Shown one piece after another: positions 34,449 through 43,522 of a stretch of 64,000 nt of DNA. Position numbers and translations under genes: made by a program. Below the pieces are notes generated by a model, which had not been told where the DNA came from, made no database searches, and worked only from the letters and a program-made list of their open reading frames with translations. How positions within the stretch are numbered: position 1 is the first letter of the stretch; each line of letters opens with the position of its first letter. The stretch spans positions 62,001 through 126,000 of the forward strand of contig JBCCIS010000004.1 of assembly GCA_039028155.1 (NCBI GenBank), in the 5' to 3' direction. Source of the DNA: Pseudomonadota bacterium. Its GTDB lineage: Bacteria > Pseudomonadota > Alphaproteobacteria > SP197.

Positions 34449-34928
34449 CTATTCAGAAATGCGCCGCAGCTCGTAGCTGCCGGCCGAATGCGTCGAGCCG
34501 AATGCAAGATAATCGATCGACATGGTGTCACCGTCCACTTCGCCAAACAGGACCGTGTTGAGTTTCGTTCCCAGGACGAATTCGTCATCTTCCCTGAACA
34601 CGCCGACAAAATGCAAAAGTTTGTCCTCTAGCCCATCCTCAGTGGCGAACTGGAAGTCGAAGTAACCGCGGAAGACATGCTCCTCCATGTCGGTGACAAT
34701 GAGTTTCACGCCCTCATGCGTATCTTCGACCACGAAAGGGGTTTCCTCGCCCTCGATATGGACCTCCGAGAACGCCTTCCACGTGCCGCGGATGTCAGGC
34801 GCACTATCGTCCGCCACTGCGAGACCAGAGGTCGCAATCACGAGGACTACAAGCGTAGAAATCATCGCTGCCCGGACGAACGCGCCGCGGAGGATTCGGG
34901 TTGCACAGTCATGCCATCCTGTTGTCAT
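34449..34928 (-). CDS. Exported hypothetical protein, lipocalin-like barrel
   Basis: 159 aa. Signal peptide with hydrophobic core AAMISTLVVLVIATSGLAVA. The mature part starts DIRGTWKAFSEVHIEG and alternates strands (KLIVTDMEEHVFRGYFDFQF, FVLGTKLNTVLFGEVDGD), ending SAGSYELRR. The GTW start and the strand pattern suggest a small lipocalin-like beta-barrel, but no motif proves it. Two possible starts exist (34928 and 34865). It lies just inside repeat copy 3 and points away from the RiPP genes, so membership in the cluster is uncertain. Confidence 0.65.
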   Translation of the reverse strand: MTTGWHDCATRILRGAFVRAAMISTLVVLVIATSGLAVADDSAPDIRGTWKAFSEVHIEGEETPFVVEDTHEGVKLIVTDMEEHVFRGYFDFQFATEDGLEDKLLHFVGVFREDDEFVLGTKLNTVLFGEVDGDTMSIDYLAFGSTHSAGSYELRRISE

Positions 34929-35087
34929 CGTCGTTGTCCCCGGTTTTCTAGGTGAGAGTAAGGAGCGTTAGCCCTTCATCAACATAGAGTCACTTCAGTA
35001 AGATCCTAACCCAATACCGATCCAGCGGTGCGGCCCGACATTTGTACGCCGACGCTAAGCCCGACCCAATCGAGTAAAGTCGTCGCT

Positions 35088-36146
35088 ATGACCCCCGACT
35101 CTAGCTCGGCAATGTCTGTCTTGACGCAGATTGGACAGACAATAACCTATCGATACCTTACAGTTCTTTATCGAGGTCGCGCCATCACATTAGCTTTGCA
35201 ACTGCCTCGCGCTGAACAACTGCACCAGAGTTGTTCCGCTGCAGTTGACTTCATACTGGAACAGCAGGACTCCGATGGTGCTTGGAGGGATTTCAGCCTT
35301 TGGGTGGGATCCTCCGGTCCGTGGCTCACTGGTATCATAGGTCGCGCTCTGCTCGAGCCCGATTCCTCGGTCTCATTGACGAAAGAACACCCCGCACTGG
35401 TTCGTGCGCGCGACTGGCTGCATCAGGTAGAACGTGCGAGCGCGGGCGGCTGGGGCTTCAGTGAAGACACGTGGGTCGATGCCGACAGCACCGCCTCTGC
35501 TGTCCTGTTTCTGGCGAAGTGGTCCGACTTGGACAATGAGCGCCTAGCGGACTTGCTGCGAACCTTCCAGCGGGATGACGGCGGGATCGCGTGCTTTCGA
35601 ATGGCCGATGGCGTCCCGGACGCCTGGAAGGCAAGCCACGCCGACGTCACTGCCGTCGCCGGACTTGCCGCCGCACGTCTCGGCGATCGGAGCAGTGCCG
35701 AGGCGGCGAAAGACTATTGCCTTCAATGCCTCGAAGTCGAAGGCCCTGTAGCCAGCCACTTTTGGCGGTCGTCCGTCTATACGCCTGCGATGACGGCTTA
35801 CCTGCTGTTTCATACGAACGACATCCGCTACAAGCACCTCTCCAGAATTGCCTTGTCCTTTTCGTCGACACTCGAGACCGCGCTTTCGTTGATTCTCGCT
35901 GTGCACTCTGGCGCGCCAATTCAGGACTGTGCCGAAAAGATCCTAAACGCCCAACTGAGCGACGGATCCTGGCCGGCTAGCTGTCAAATGAGCAGCCCCA
36001 CGTCGCTGAGGCCGTGGACGCAGGCGAATGGTTTCGGCGGCTACAGGATGCGATTTGCGGACCACAAGAGGCTGTTTGCGACTGCTCTTTCGCTTCTCGC
36101 GCTCTCTTGTGCGCTCAAGCTGACCGAGAGCGAGTGTTCCGGATAA
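35088..36146 (+). CDS. Terpene-cyclase/squalene-hopene-cyclase-like repeat protein
   Basis: 352 aa. Several prenyltransferase/squalene-oxidase repeats: LEQQDSDGAWRDF (57-69), SAGGWGFS, FQRDDGGIACF and LNAQLSDGSWPAS, each of the QW type. Residues 131-136 read DADSTA, resembling the DxDD(T/S)A acid motif of class II terpene cyclases; the central Asp proposed as proton donor is kept and the last Asp is Ser. At about half the length of a hopene cyclase it may form a single alpha-barrel domain. Directly upstream of the RiPP precursor on the same strand. It may cyclise a prenyl group on the peptide, or modify it otherwise; this is inference. Confidence 0.75.
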   Translation: MTPDSSSAMSVLTQIGQTITYRYLTVLYRGRAITLALQLPRAEQLHQSCSAAVDFILEQQDSDGAWRDFSLWVGSSGPWLTGIIGRALLEPDSSVSLTKEHPALVRARDWLHQVERASAGGWGFSEDTWVDADSTASAVLFLAKWSDLDNERLADLLRTFQRDDGGIACFRMADGVPDAWKASHADVTAVAGLAAARLGDRSSAEAAKDYCLQCLEVEGPVASHFWRSSVYTPAMTAYLLFHTNDIRYKHLSRIALSFSSTLETALSLILAVHSGAPIQDCAEKILNAQLSDGSWPASCQMSSPTSLRPWTQANGFGGYRMRFADHKRLFATALSLLALSCALKLTESECSG

Positions 36147-36344
36147 CGGCCCGGAGCAAGGCGGCACTCGATAAGCGTTACTGATGGAGCAGCCGCGAAT
36201 GACGTGCACCGAACCACCTTCTGCGCTGCCGACCGAAAACGTGTGGCGGGGGTGCTCGACACTCCCATTGTTGTGTATGGTGAGAAGCAGAGTCATCCAC
36301 GAGGATGAATAAGTTGTTTGGCGAATCTGCAACGGGATGAACAA

Positions 36345-36617
36345 ATGGAACACGATGAAGATTTCGGCCTTAAGATGGGTCAGATTGTGGCAAGGTGCTG
36401 GGCTGATAAAGACTTCAAGCAACGTCTGATGTCGGACACTACGACGGTACTAGGGGAATACGACATCCAGATTCCTGAAGGCATGAACTTCCACATCGTA
36501 GAAAACACAGAAGACGACAAGTACTTCGTCCTGCCAGGCTCTCCGGAAGAGATGGCCAGCGGCACCAATCTATCGCAGGTGTACGGTGCAAACTGCTGGC
36601 CGAATAGTCCCTCCTAA
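36345..36617 (+). CDS. RiPP precursor with nitrile-hydratase-type leader (NHLP family)
   Basis: 90 aa. The leader has the nitrile-hydratase alpha-chain pattern: ARCWADKDFKQRLMSDTTTV, then IPEGMNFHIVENTEDDKYFV, followed by LPGSPEEM. The tail LSQVYGANCWPNSPS carries a double-glycine-type site (Leu at -7, Val at -4, Gly-Ala at -2/-1). Cleavage after Ala82 would release a core of eight residues, NCWPNSPS. A less likely site after Gly73 would release TNLSQVYGANCWPNSPS. The ATG at 36345 has GGGA nearby. A C39-peptidase exporter, a YcaO fusion, SagB and several tailoring enzymes are encoded downstream. Confidence 0.85.
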   Translation: MEHDEDFGLKMGQIVARCWADKDFKQRLMSDTTTVLGEYDIQIPEGMNFHIVENTEDDKYFVLPGSPEEMASGTNLSQVYGANCWPNSPS

Positions 36618-36621
36618 GCCT

Positions 36622-37521
36622 GTGGAAACGACGGTTCCAGACGTGTTCGAGATCTCTCAAGAGGACCGGGACTTGCTCCGCCAGAATGGTGGGGTTTGTC
36701 TGCGCTCCGCGGTTGCGCTCGACTGGATCGACCAGCTCAGGGACGGCGTCGAGGAGGCGCTCGCCAACCCGAGCCAGTTTTCCAAGACGAAGACACGACC
36801 GAACGAGATGGGGCGTTTCGTTAAGGAAACTTTCGTCAGCACGATACGTCCGAGCTTCCAACAGGTTGTCGTGGAATCCAACATTGCGGCGATAGCAGCC
36901 ACGTTCATGGGCCGGCCACAGGTCCGCTTCGTTTACGATACGTGGCTCGCCAAGTACCCCGGGACCGCACGTCGAACGTACTGGCACCAGGACCATGGGA
37001 TCGACGGCCAATGCCTGATCGTATGGCTCCCGCTTGATCCGGTCCCCAAGGGGTCGGGGGTAGAACTCTTGCGTGGGACCCACCGCCATGGCGCTTGCTA
37101 TTACCGAGGTCGGTTCGCCGACGTGATCGAGCAGGCTGCATCGTCCGGGCAAATCGATATGAATGACTCGGGAGGGCGCCGATTGCTGCCGATGTCCGAG
37201 ATTGAGGATAATCTCGACGATTACGAAATCATGTCGTGGGAAATGGAGCCCGGAGATTGCCTTGTGCTCGACTGTTATGTGGTGCACGGCGGCGGCGGGA
37301 ACTTCGGCACGTCGCCAATACGGCGCTACTCGAGCCGCTGGATGGAACCAGAAGCCCGCATGACCCCGCACGGTGCCGCCATCGGCGACCATGTCGTCGC
37401 AGAGAACGTGAATGTACCACTCCGGCGTGTCGACGGTATCAATTTTGACGGCGACGCCTATCCTCTCCTACCAGTCCAGACCGAGGCGCGACGGACAGAC
37501 CACAAACTTGCCGGCAGCTGA
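36622..37521 (+). CDS. Phytanoyl-CoA-dioxygenase-family (PhyH) Fe(II)/2-oxoglutarate enzyme 1
   Basis: 299 aa. The iron triad is visible: His122-x-Asp124 in YWHQDHGIDG and His222 in LDCYVVHGGG, with Arg235/Arg239 as the 2-oxoglutarate anchor. The family hydroxylates substrates and occurs as tailoring enzyme in peptide pathways. GTG 36622 lies 4 bp after the precursor stop; GTG 36586 inside the precursor is the alternative. Translation is probably coupled to the precursor. Likely job: hydroxylation of a core residue such as Pro, Asn or Trp, by inference from position. Confidence 0.88.
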   Translation: METTVPDVFEISQEDRDLLRQNGGVCLRSAVALDWIDQLRDGVEEALANPSQFSKTKTRPNEMGRFVKETFVSTIRPSFQQVVVESNIAAIAATFMGRPQVRFVYDTWLAKYPGTARRTYWHQDHGIDGQCLIVWLPLDPVPKGSGVELLRGTHRHGACYYRGRFADVIEQAASSGQIDMNDSGGRRLLPMSEIEDNLDDYEIMSWEMEPGDCLVLDCYVVHGGGGNFGTSPIRRYSSRWMEPEARMTPHGAAIGDHVVAENVNVPLRRVDGINFDGDAYPLLPVQTEARRTDHKLAGS

Positions 37522-38428
37522 AAAAACTGCTGCGCCGACGGTGACCAACCAAAGCGAATTTTCGCTCCAGACGATACAGAAGCGTTCTGTTCCGTTCACC
37601 GCGGTGCAAAGCAGCGCCTTTCACCGTGACGGCGCGGTCCTTCTAAAGAGCGTCTTCGACGTCGATGCGATCGAGGGTCTTCAGCATGCCGTTCTCGATG
37701 CAGCGGCTGCGGGCTCAGAGCACCAGAAGGTTTTCACGCAGCCGGGTGACCTCGGACGCTATGTGAGCGACGTTTGGGTCAGCGAGCGTTCCGTGACGTT
37801 CCGGGACTTTTGCCGTAACGCGACGGTCGCGTCGATCCCATGTTTCTTCCTCGACAGTTCTTCTGCGCGATTCCTTTATGACAGCTGGATCATAAAGCAT
37901 CCGGGCACGTTTGATCGCACGCCATGGCACCAGGATTGGGGCATCGCGGGGCCTGTCGTCTCGCTGTGGGTGCCGCTCGATCCGGTACCCCGGACCGCCA
38001 GTGTGCAGGTCGTCAGGGGATCGCATCGTTGGAACCGTCAGTTCTACGAGCCATGGCGCGAAGCCGAGTTTGCCGACATGCGCAGGAAGCTCGGCCCGAA
38101 ACTTCGCAATCCCAACGGTTCGATGCCCGAGCCGATGCCCGACATCGATCGGGATCGGGATCGTTACGAGATCCTGAGTTGGAGCATGGAACCGACCGAT
38201 TGCCTTGTGCTGAACCCCATGGCCATCCATGGCGCGCCCGGCAATCCGACCGAGGTCACGATGCGGCGCTATACCTGCCGCTGGTCGACGCCCAACGCCA
38301 GGCTTTCGCCGTCGGGCACGGCGTACTATGCGACTCTTGGGAAGACAGGACACATCGATACCGTCCTCGAGGACGGTACCGCCATGCTTTCCGATGAGGG
38401 CTGCCCGGTGATCACGCCTGCGGTTTGA
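37508..38428 (+). CDS. Phytanoyl-CoA-dioxygenase-family (PhyH) Fe(II)/2-oxoglutarate enzyme 2
   Basis: About 306 aa from TTG 37508 (GTG 37541 and ATG 37412 are other options). His141-x-Asp143 is in PWHQDWGIAG, His241 in NPMAIHGAPG and Arg253 in MRRYTCRW. It is paralogous to the preceding enzyme (matching VWLPLDPVP/LWVPLDPVP and SWEMEP/SWSMEP), so the pair arose by duplication and probably acts on different positions or successive steps. Last plus-strand gene of this half-operon; the next genes are convergent. Confidence 0.85.
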   Translation: MPAAEKTAAPTVTNQSEFSLQTIQKRSVPFTAVQSSAFHRDGAVLLKSVFDVDAIEGLQHAVLDAAAAGSEHQKVFTQPGDLGRYVSDVWVSERSVTFRDFCRNATVASIPCFFLDSSSARFLYDSWIIKHPGTFDRTPWHQDWGIAGPVVSLWVPLDPVPRTASVQVVRGSHRWNRQFYEPWREAEFADMRRKLGPKLRNPNGSMPEPMPDIDRDRDRYEILSWSMEPTDCLVLNPMAIHGAPGNPTEVTMRRYTCRWSTPNARLSPSGTAYYATLGKTGHIDTVLEDGTAMLSDEGCPVITPAV

Positions 38429-38489
38429 CGGGCGACTTAGAACCCCAGCCACAGCCCGCGTAACTGACGATGGTCCAACGACCAGCGCT

Positions 38490-40130
38490 CTATGGCTCGC
38501 GGCGCGCGATCCGCCCGTTCTCGATCACATAGGTGACGTCGGCACGCGATAATGTCGCGGGATCTGACGATACCAGGATAAGCGTACGCTTATCTTCCCG
38601 GACACGCTCAAAGATCGCACCCATACGTTCCGTGCTTAGTGTCGATGTCACATCGTCGACCACAAGTACGCGAGCATCGCTCGCCAGTGCGCATGCCAGA
38701 CCAAGCCGCTGTTGCTCGGAGGTCGATAGATGCGCGCCACGATCGCCTGCCATCGTTGACAAACCCTGCGGCAATGTACGCGGCTCGATTCCAAGCCCAA
38801 CCACAGCAGCCGATCCGAAGGCTGACTTTTCATCCGCCCCACCGAACACGCGAATATTGTTCATCAGGGTGAGCGCGAGTGGACGCTCTCCTTGCAAAAT
38901 CCCGGCAACGTGCTGCTGACGCAGCCGATGGTCGATGGCATCCGCGCCAACACCGTCGAAGGACAACGTCCCTTGATCCAGACCCGCGAGACCGAGGATA
39001 ACCTTCAGCAGCGCCGTCTTGCCGCTGCCCGGCGATCCGGCAATGCCGACCACCGTTCCAGGCTCGATCCGCAGGTTGATCCCGTCCAGCACGGGCTGCC
39101 GACGCGATGGGTGGCAAAGGGCCGCGCCCGAAAGCTGGACGCTGCTATCGCGCAGTCCGGAGGGAGGTATCTTGGGCTGTCGCATACGGCCGCTGTCTTG
39201 CGGCTCTTCCCCGAAGGCAAGGAGGTCACCGGACAGGCCGCTTAGAGCGTTGCCAAAAGCGAGTACGCCGCATCCGACTAGACATGCGGCCAATGCGAGT
39301 ATCAGAGCAGCCTCGACACCTCCCGAAGACCCTGTCGGTGGATCGAGCGCAATCTGGATGACCGCGATCGACGCGATGGCAATCGCCGGCCAAGAGCCGA
39401 TCAGATCATCATCGCGTGATTGATCCCCCGACCCCTCGTTAATGGGGTCGACGTCCGCAATGGTCGACGGCCAAGAGCGCTGTCGCCAGAGCCGGAAAAA
39501 ACGTGCCCGCGACCCCAGGGCTGTTGAAGGGCCCAGATGAAGCAGACGCAGTCTACGCAGGAACACGCCCGCATGCGCAACGAGGATGGCCACGACCAGC
39601 AAGAGGAGTGCAGTAGACCAAAAATCCAACGGTCTCAAACACAAGAGGACCGCACCACCCAGAACGAGCGTCAAGCCGTGCGCGGCCAACGCCAGCAATC
39701 GGGTGACGCTAGTCCCCCGGCCGAAGGATAGGATGATTTCGCCGATCGCCGCCCGGGTGGACGACGCCGACGCGTCCGCGTTTGAGGTCAGCGCGGCCTC
39801 GATTCGGTCGGTAACAAGGCGCATCCCGCATTGAGAGTCGGACCGAGATGCCAGCCAGAGCGAACAGGCGGCGCTGACCATGGCGAGCACAACCGAAACA
39901 ACCGTGATCGCAACAACTTGGCTTGTGCCAATCTCAGACCAGATGCCAATGGACCCTTGCGCCAACGGCGCCAGTGCGGAAACGGCGATCACAACGGCGG
40001 CACCACTGACAACGGCACAGCCCAGACACACCTTGGCGCGACCCGACGTAAGCGCGGCGACTATGGCCCGCCTCAGTCGGCGCGCTGCATGGCTGCCTGA
40101 CGGCCGACTATCGGGGGTGGACGGATGCAT
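38490..40130 (-). CDS. NHLM-type ABC transporter, second membrane/ATP-binding protein (degenerate)
   Basis: 546 aa. N-terminal membrane helices (about 40-260), then an ABC domain. Walker A is GSPGSGKT, but the signature reads LSTSEQQR instead of LSGGQ and Walker B reads VLVVDDVTS, with Asp in place of the catalytic Glu. Together with the intact C39-peptidase ABC protein upstream it forms the usual pair of half-transporters in NHLP clusters, where the second lacks the peptidase. ATG 40130 overlaps the end of the preceding gene by 23 bp. Confidence 0.83.
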   Translation of the reverse strand: MHPSTPDSRPSGSHAARRLRRAIVAALTSGRAKVCLGCAVVSGAAVVIAVSALAPLAQGSIGIWSEIGTSQVVAITVVSVVLAMVSAACSLWLASRSDSQCGMRLVTDRIEAALTSNADASASSTRAAIGEIILSFGRGTSVTRLLALAAHGLTLVLGGAVLLCLRPLDFWSTALLLLVVAILVAHAGVFLRRLRLLHLGPSTALGSRARFFRLWRQRSWPSTIADVDPINEGSGDQSRDDDLIGSWPAIAIASIAVIQIALDPPTGSSGGVEAALILALAACLVGCGVLAFGNALSGLSGDLLAFGEEPQDSGRMRQPKIPPSGLRDSSVQLSGAALCHPSRRQPVLDGINLRIEPGTVVGIAGSPGSGKTALLKVILGLAGLDQGTLSFDGVGADAIDHRLRQQHVAGILQGERPLALTLMNNIRVFGGADEKSAFGSAAVVGLGIEPRTLPQGLSTMAGDRGAHLSTSEQQRLGLACALASDARVLVVDDVTSTLSTERMGAIFERVREDKRTLILVSSDPATLSRADVTYVIENGRIARREP

Positions 40131-42174
40131 CACGTTCGATCGGGATGGGCTCGAGCCGCCCCCCGGCCAGGCGGAAGACGCCATCGTAGCCCGCCGAGGC
40201 ACGCGAACGTGACGAGAGCACGAGGGCACCGATGTCTCGCTGGCGCAGCGCCGATATGGCGCGGCTTTCCTCTGCGGCGGTGAAGTGTCGGAAGGGTTCG
40301 TCCAGAACTACGAAACGCGGTTTGGCGGACAGCACTTGCGCTAGCCTCAGACGATCGCGCTCACCATGGCTAAGGGGGAAACCGTCCTCGCGAATAGGCG
40401 TGGCACTTCCGTCCTTGAGACGACCAACAGCGCTCGCGAATGATGCGTTGTCGAAGATCCACGCCTCGTCGAGGCCATCCTCCTCTCGAAAGGACTGAAG
40501 ATTCGCCATGATTGTTCCGGCACGGAAGGGTTTTTCCTCGCACACATAGAGGATGTCCAAAGGGTCGACAGGATCGAACAGCGGTTGTCCGTCCAAGGTC
40601 AGGATCCCCCGATCGGGTGGCAGCAGACCAGCGGCCACCTGGCCGAGTACCGATTTGCCGCAACCAGGCTCCCCCAAAACAAGGACGACACAGCCCGGCT
40701 CGATGTCCAAGGTGACATCCTTGAGAAGTCCGCGCGTTGGACCACGAAAATCGAAGGCAGCACACTCGAGCCGCAGTCCGCTGCGCCCAATGCCCGCTTG
40801 TCGAGACATGCAGCCCATGTCGGGCCGGGCCGACGATTGCTGGCGCTGTTCGAGTACACGGACGACGGCTTGGCGAACGGAGGCTGACGTGGTGGCTGTT
40901 TGCGGCGCCCAAGTCGTAAGCGTGATTGCCATAAGAGCACCGGCCGCGATCAGGATCGCCGCGACCGATCCTGAGCCGGGCACCACGACAACCGCGTATG
41001 CGCTTAGACCGGCAGCAGCTACGAGACTGGCGAGAACGGGAAGCACGTCGATCACGCGTTCCCGTTCCCATCTTCTGACCCGTGCGCGCAGCTCGGTCAG
41101 GATAATATCGCGAAGACTGGGCGTACGTTGCAGCCTCTCGAGAAAGGGATCATCACTGACCGCATCAAGCAGCCAGGCATCGATGGCCGAGCCGGCGCGG
41201 TCGAACCCTTCCGTGCCTTTCCCGGGACGTTTCAGCCAAGCCGCGACCAGATTTGCGCCGCTTGCCACGATGACGGCCAAGGCGAACACGGCAAAAGGGC
41301 CGAGGTAACGCTCGGGTACGACGAGCAGAAGACCAAGCAAGGCGGTCCAAGCGGCGGGCCATTTCAAGGTGTCGCTGTCGTAAGGCGAAAAAAGACGATC
41401 GGGATCTGAGAGAAGTGTCGCGAATTGGGATGACCAATGTCGGACCGACAGAAACCCGTCTTTGAGCTTGTTTGCTGCAAGGTTGCGTAGACGGTGTTTT
41501 TGTCTGGAACGATGGAAACGTCGAAGCAGGGTCGCCAATGCGAGGACGCCCAGTGACACCATGAGCATGATGGCGAAAGTGTTCGATGCAGACGGCTGGT
41601 GCGCGCCAAATCGATCCTGCATGAACAAAAAGAGCGTGCCGCAGACCAAGCCGGTGGCGAAGCCAATGCATGCCTGGAGAAGCGCTTCAGGTGTGGTGGC
41701 CGACAGCCCGGTCACAAGTCGACCAATCGTCCGCTGTGCTGTTGTCTTGAGCGGCCTGTCGGGTGCTTGATCAAAGACAACGGCCGCGCCTGAGAACTGG
41801 CGCCGGAAGGCCTCAACAGTCATTGTGCTGCGTCCACACGCCGGATCGTTGATCCGAACCCGTCCGCCACGGACGCCTTCGTAGACGACATAGTGCGCGT
41901 GGCGCCAATGAAGCAAACCGGGTGCCCTCGACGCCAGAACATCAGACGCGCTGCAACGACGCGCCTCGGCGGGAACGCCGAGCTTGACGGCCGCGCCCGC
42001 GAGAGCTTCGAGGGAGGCGCCGTCGCGCGATGGCTTCACAAGGCCCTCGAGGTCCCCGCGGCCAACATCATGGTCGAAGTAAAGCAGGATGCTGAGCAGG
42101 GCCGCCGCGCCGCAATCATAGGTCTGGAGTTGCGCTACATGCGGTGTGCGGACAGAGCGGCCTTCATGGGTCAT
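40108..42174 (-). CDS. C39 peptidase-containing ABC exporter (NHLM type)
   Basis: 688 aa. The N-terminal C39 peptidase has Cys21 in QTYDCGAAAL, His94 in RHAHYVVYEG and Asp110 in INDPA, the complete triad. Membrane helices cover about 160-400. The ABC domain has Walker A GEPGCGKS, signature LSHGERDRL and Walker B FVVLDEPF. It should cut the leader after the Gly-Ala site and export the core. Its start overlaps the SagB gene by 4 bp. With the second ABC protein it makes one exporter in the inner membrane. Confidence 0.93.
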   Translation of the reverse strand: MTHEGRSVRTPHVAQLQTYDCGAAALLSILLYFDHDVGRGDLEGLVKPSRDGASLEALAGAAVKLGVPAEARRCSASDVLASRAPGLLHWRHAHYVVYEGVRGGRVRINDPACGRSTMTVEAFRRQFSGAAVVFDQAPDRPLKTTAQRTIGRLVTGLSATTPEALLQACIGFATGLVCGTLFLFMQDRFGAHQPSASNTFAIMLMVSLGVLALATLLRRFHRSRQKHRLRNLAANKLKDGFLSVRHWSSQFATLLSDPDRLFSPYDSDTLKWPAAWTALLGLLLVVPERYLGPFAVFALAVIVASGANLVAAWLKRPGKGTEGFDRAGSAIDAWLLDAVSDDPFLERLQRTPSLRDIILTELRARVRRWERERVIDVLPVLASLVAAAGLSAYAVVVVPGSGSVAAILIAAGALMAITLTTWAPQTATTSASVRQAVVRVLEQRQQSSARPDMGCMSRQAGIGRSGLRLECAAFDFRGPTRGLLKDVTLDIEPGCVVLVLGEPGCGKSVLGQVAAGLLPPDRGILTLDGQPLFDPVDPLDILYVCEEKPFRAGTIMANLQSFREEDGLDEAWIFDNASFASAVGRLKDGSATPIREDGFPLSHGERDRLRLAQVLSAKPRFVVLDEPFRHFTAAEESRAISALRQRDIGALVLSSRSRASAGYDGVFRLAGGRLEPIPIERDASVHPR

Positions 42175-43520
42175 GCCGGCACACCAAGCGCAAAGGCAAC
42201 AATTGGTGTTTCCGCCGGCCAGCCAGTCTTGGTCGCCGCCTCAAACGGCCTCGGATCGACCGTACCCAAAGCACACCCGCCAAGCCCCATGTCGGTCGCC
42301 TGCAAGTACATGGCGTGGAAGACCACACCGGCATCAAGCAACGCGAGCCGGTAAGCCATACCGCTGTAGCGCCACGACAGATCGGGCAATCGGACCGTAA
42401 GCAGAATCAGCGCGTGAGGGTGTTGTTCGGGCCTGTTCATCGATGCCGCTGCGGCCGCCAGCATTGCGTCTGCCTGCGGTCGCGAGTCCTTGAACGTCTC
42501 CAGACCGTGTTGTTCGTCGTTGTAGCGATACACGCCATCCGCAAGACCATCGACCCGGCCAGCGACCAAATACCATCCGAATGTTCGGATGCCGCCTGCC
42601 ATCGGCGGCCGCATGTCGGAGCCGCGCGCGACATGTGAAAGAAACACCGACAGGTCTTCCAGCGGCATATCCTGACTGGACCACTCGCGGCAGGATCGCC
42701 GCCTCCCCATCAGATCGAGCACGGCAGACTGGCCTTCTAGCGGTCGGGCAACCTCCGCAAGCGCTATCGTCGGACCGGTGGCCTGTTCCTCAGCATTGGC
42801 TTCATAGGTCACCGGACCGGCAAACCGCGCCTGCAGTTCCCGGTTGAGACCCACGATGGGAACATCCCGGCCACGGGTGCTGGAGGCATGAAAGAGCGCA
42901 TCGGCGAATTCCCAGCTTTCCTTGAGCTGGTCGGTGCTGCTTGTCTCACATTCCAATAAGCCAAAGCGAGCCAGCATGGCGCCAAATTCGTTTGGCGGGC
43001 ACGTCGCGGTATCCACAGGCGCGGTCTGGAAATCGAGCAAGGCGCGTACACCGCGGTCAGACAACTCGGCCCGGCAGGGTACGACGGATGACGAAAGGAC
43101 GGGGTTGCCGTCAACGAACCGAAGGAACGTGAAACGCGACAACCGCCCATCGGGCGCGGCGCGTCTTGGTGGCTCCGGCCGGAACCCGCTTGCCAGCGAG
43201 GTAAACACCGCCACGGTGGCGCCATCGACATCGAACACCCACTCGATCCATAGCTCTTCGAGAAATCGGGCGAGATAAGCGTAAAGCAAGGCTGCATCCG
43301 GCTGCGATCCCATCGATCGGACGGTATCGTCGTCGAGACCGCGTCCAGAGAGGCCGTCGATGAGCGGAGCGAGGTGCGGCAGAATGGATGGCGACAGGGT
43401 CAGACGTTCGCCTCTTTCGTTGCAGCCGACCGTACCTGCCTGCAGGTCGACGTCGACCTGTGAACGCCATCGCCAACACAAGCGTTCCGTTGCCGATGCG
43501 TCATGCTCCCCCCGGGTCAT
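42171..43520 (-). CDS. SagB-type dehydrogenase (nitroreductase fold)
   Basis: 449 aa. The last ~190 residues form the FMN-binding nitroreductase domain: LMGRRRSCREW, then the long helix YRLALLDAGVVFHAMYLQAT and MGLGGCALG. The N-terminal ~250 residues are the extra region common in SagB-like proteins. SagB enzymes oxidise azolines to azoles after cyclodehydration of Cys or Ser/Thr. ATG 43520 (AGGGTGTAACC before it) lies 2 bp after the stop of the previous gene. The single core Cys predicts one thiazole, if azole formation occurs. Confidence 0.88.
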   Translation of the reverse strand: MTRGEHDASATERLCWRWRSQVDVDLQAGTVGCNERGERLTLSPSILPHLAPLIDGLSGRGLDDDTVRSMGSQPDAALLYAYLARFLEELWIEWVFDVDGATVAVFTSLASGFRPEPPRRAAPDGRLSRFTFLRFVDGNPVLSSSVVPCRAELSDRGVRALLDFQTAPVDTATCPPNEFGAMLARFGLLECETSSTDQLKESWEFADALFHASSTRGRDVPIVGLNRELQARFAGPVTYEANAEEQATGPTIALAEVARPLEGQSAVLDLMGRRRSCREWSSQDMPLEDLSVFLSHVARGSDMRPPMAGGIRTFGWYLVAGRVDGLADGVYRYNDEQHGLETFKDSRPQADAMLAAAAASMNRPEQHPHALILLTVRLPDLSWRYSGMAYRLALLDAGVVFHAMYLQATDMGLGGCALGTVDPRPFEAATKTGWPAETPIVAFALGVPA

Positions 43521-43522
43521 GG

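Noticed and set aside
36184..36312. 42-codon frame between the terpene-cyclase-like gene and the precursor
   Set aside because: No ribosome-binding site and no leader or core pattern (MEQPRMTCTEPPSALP...). The NHLP precursor explains the locus.
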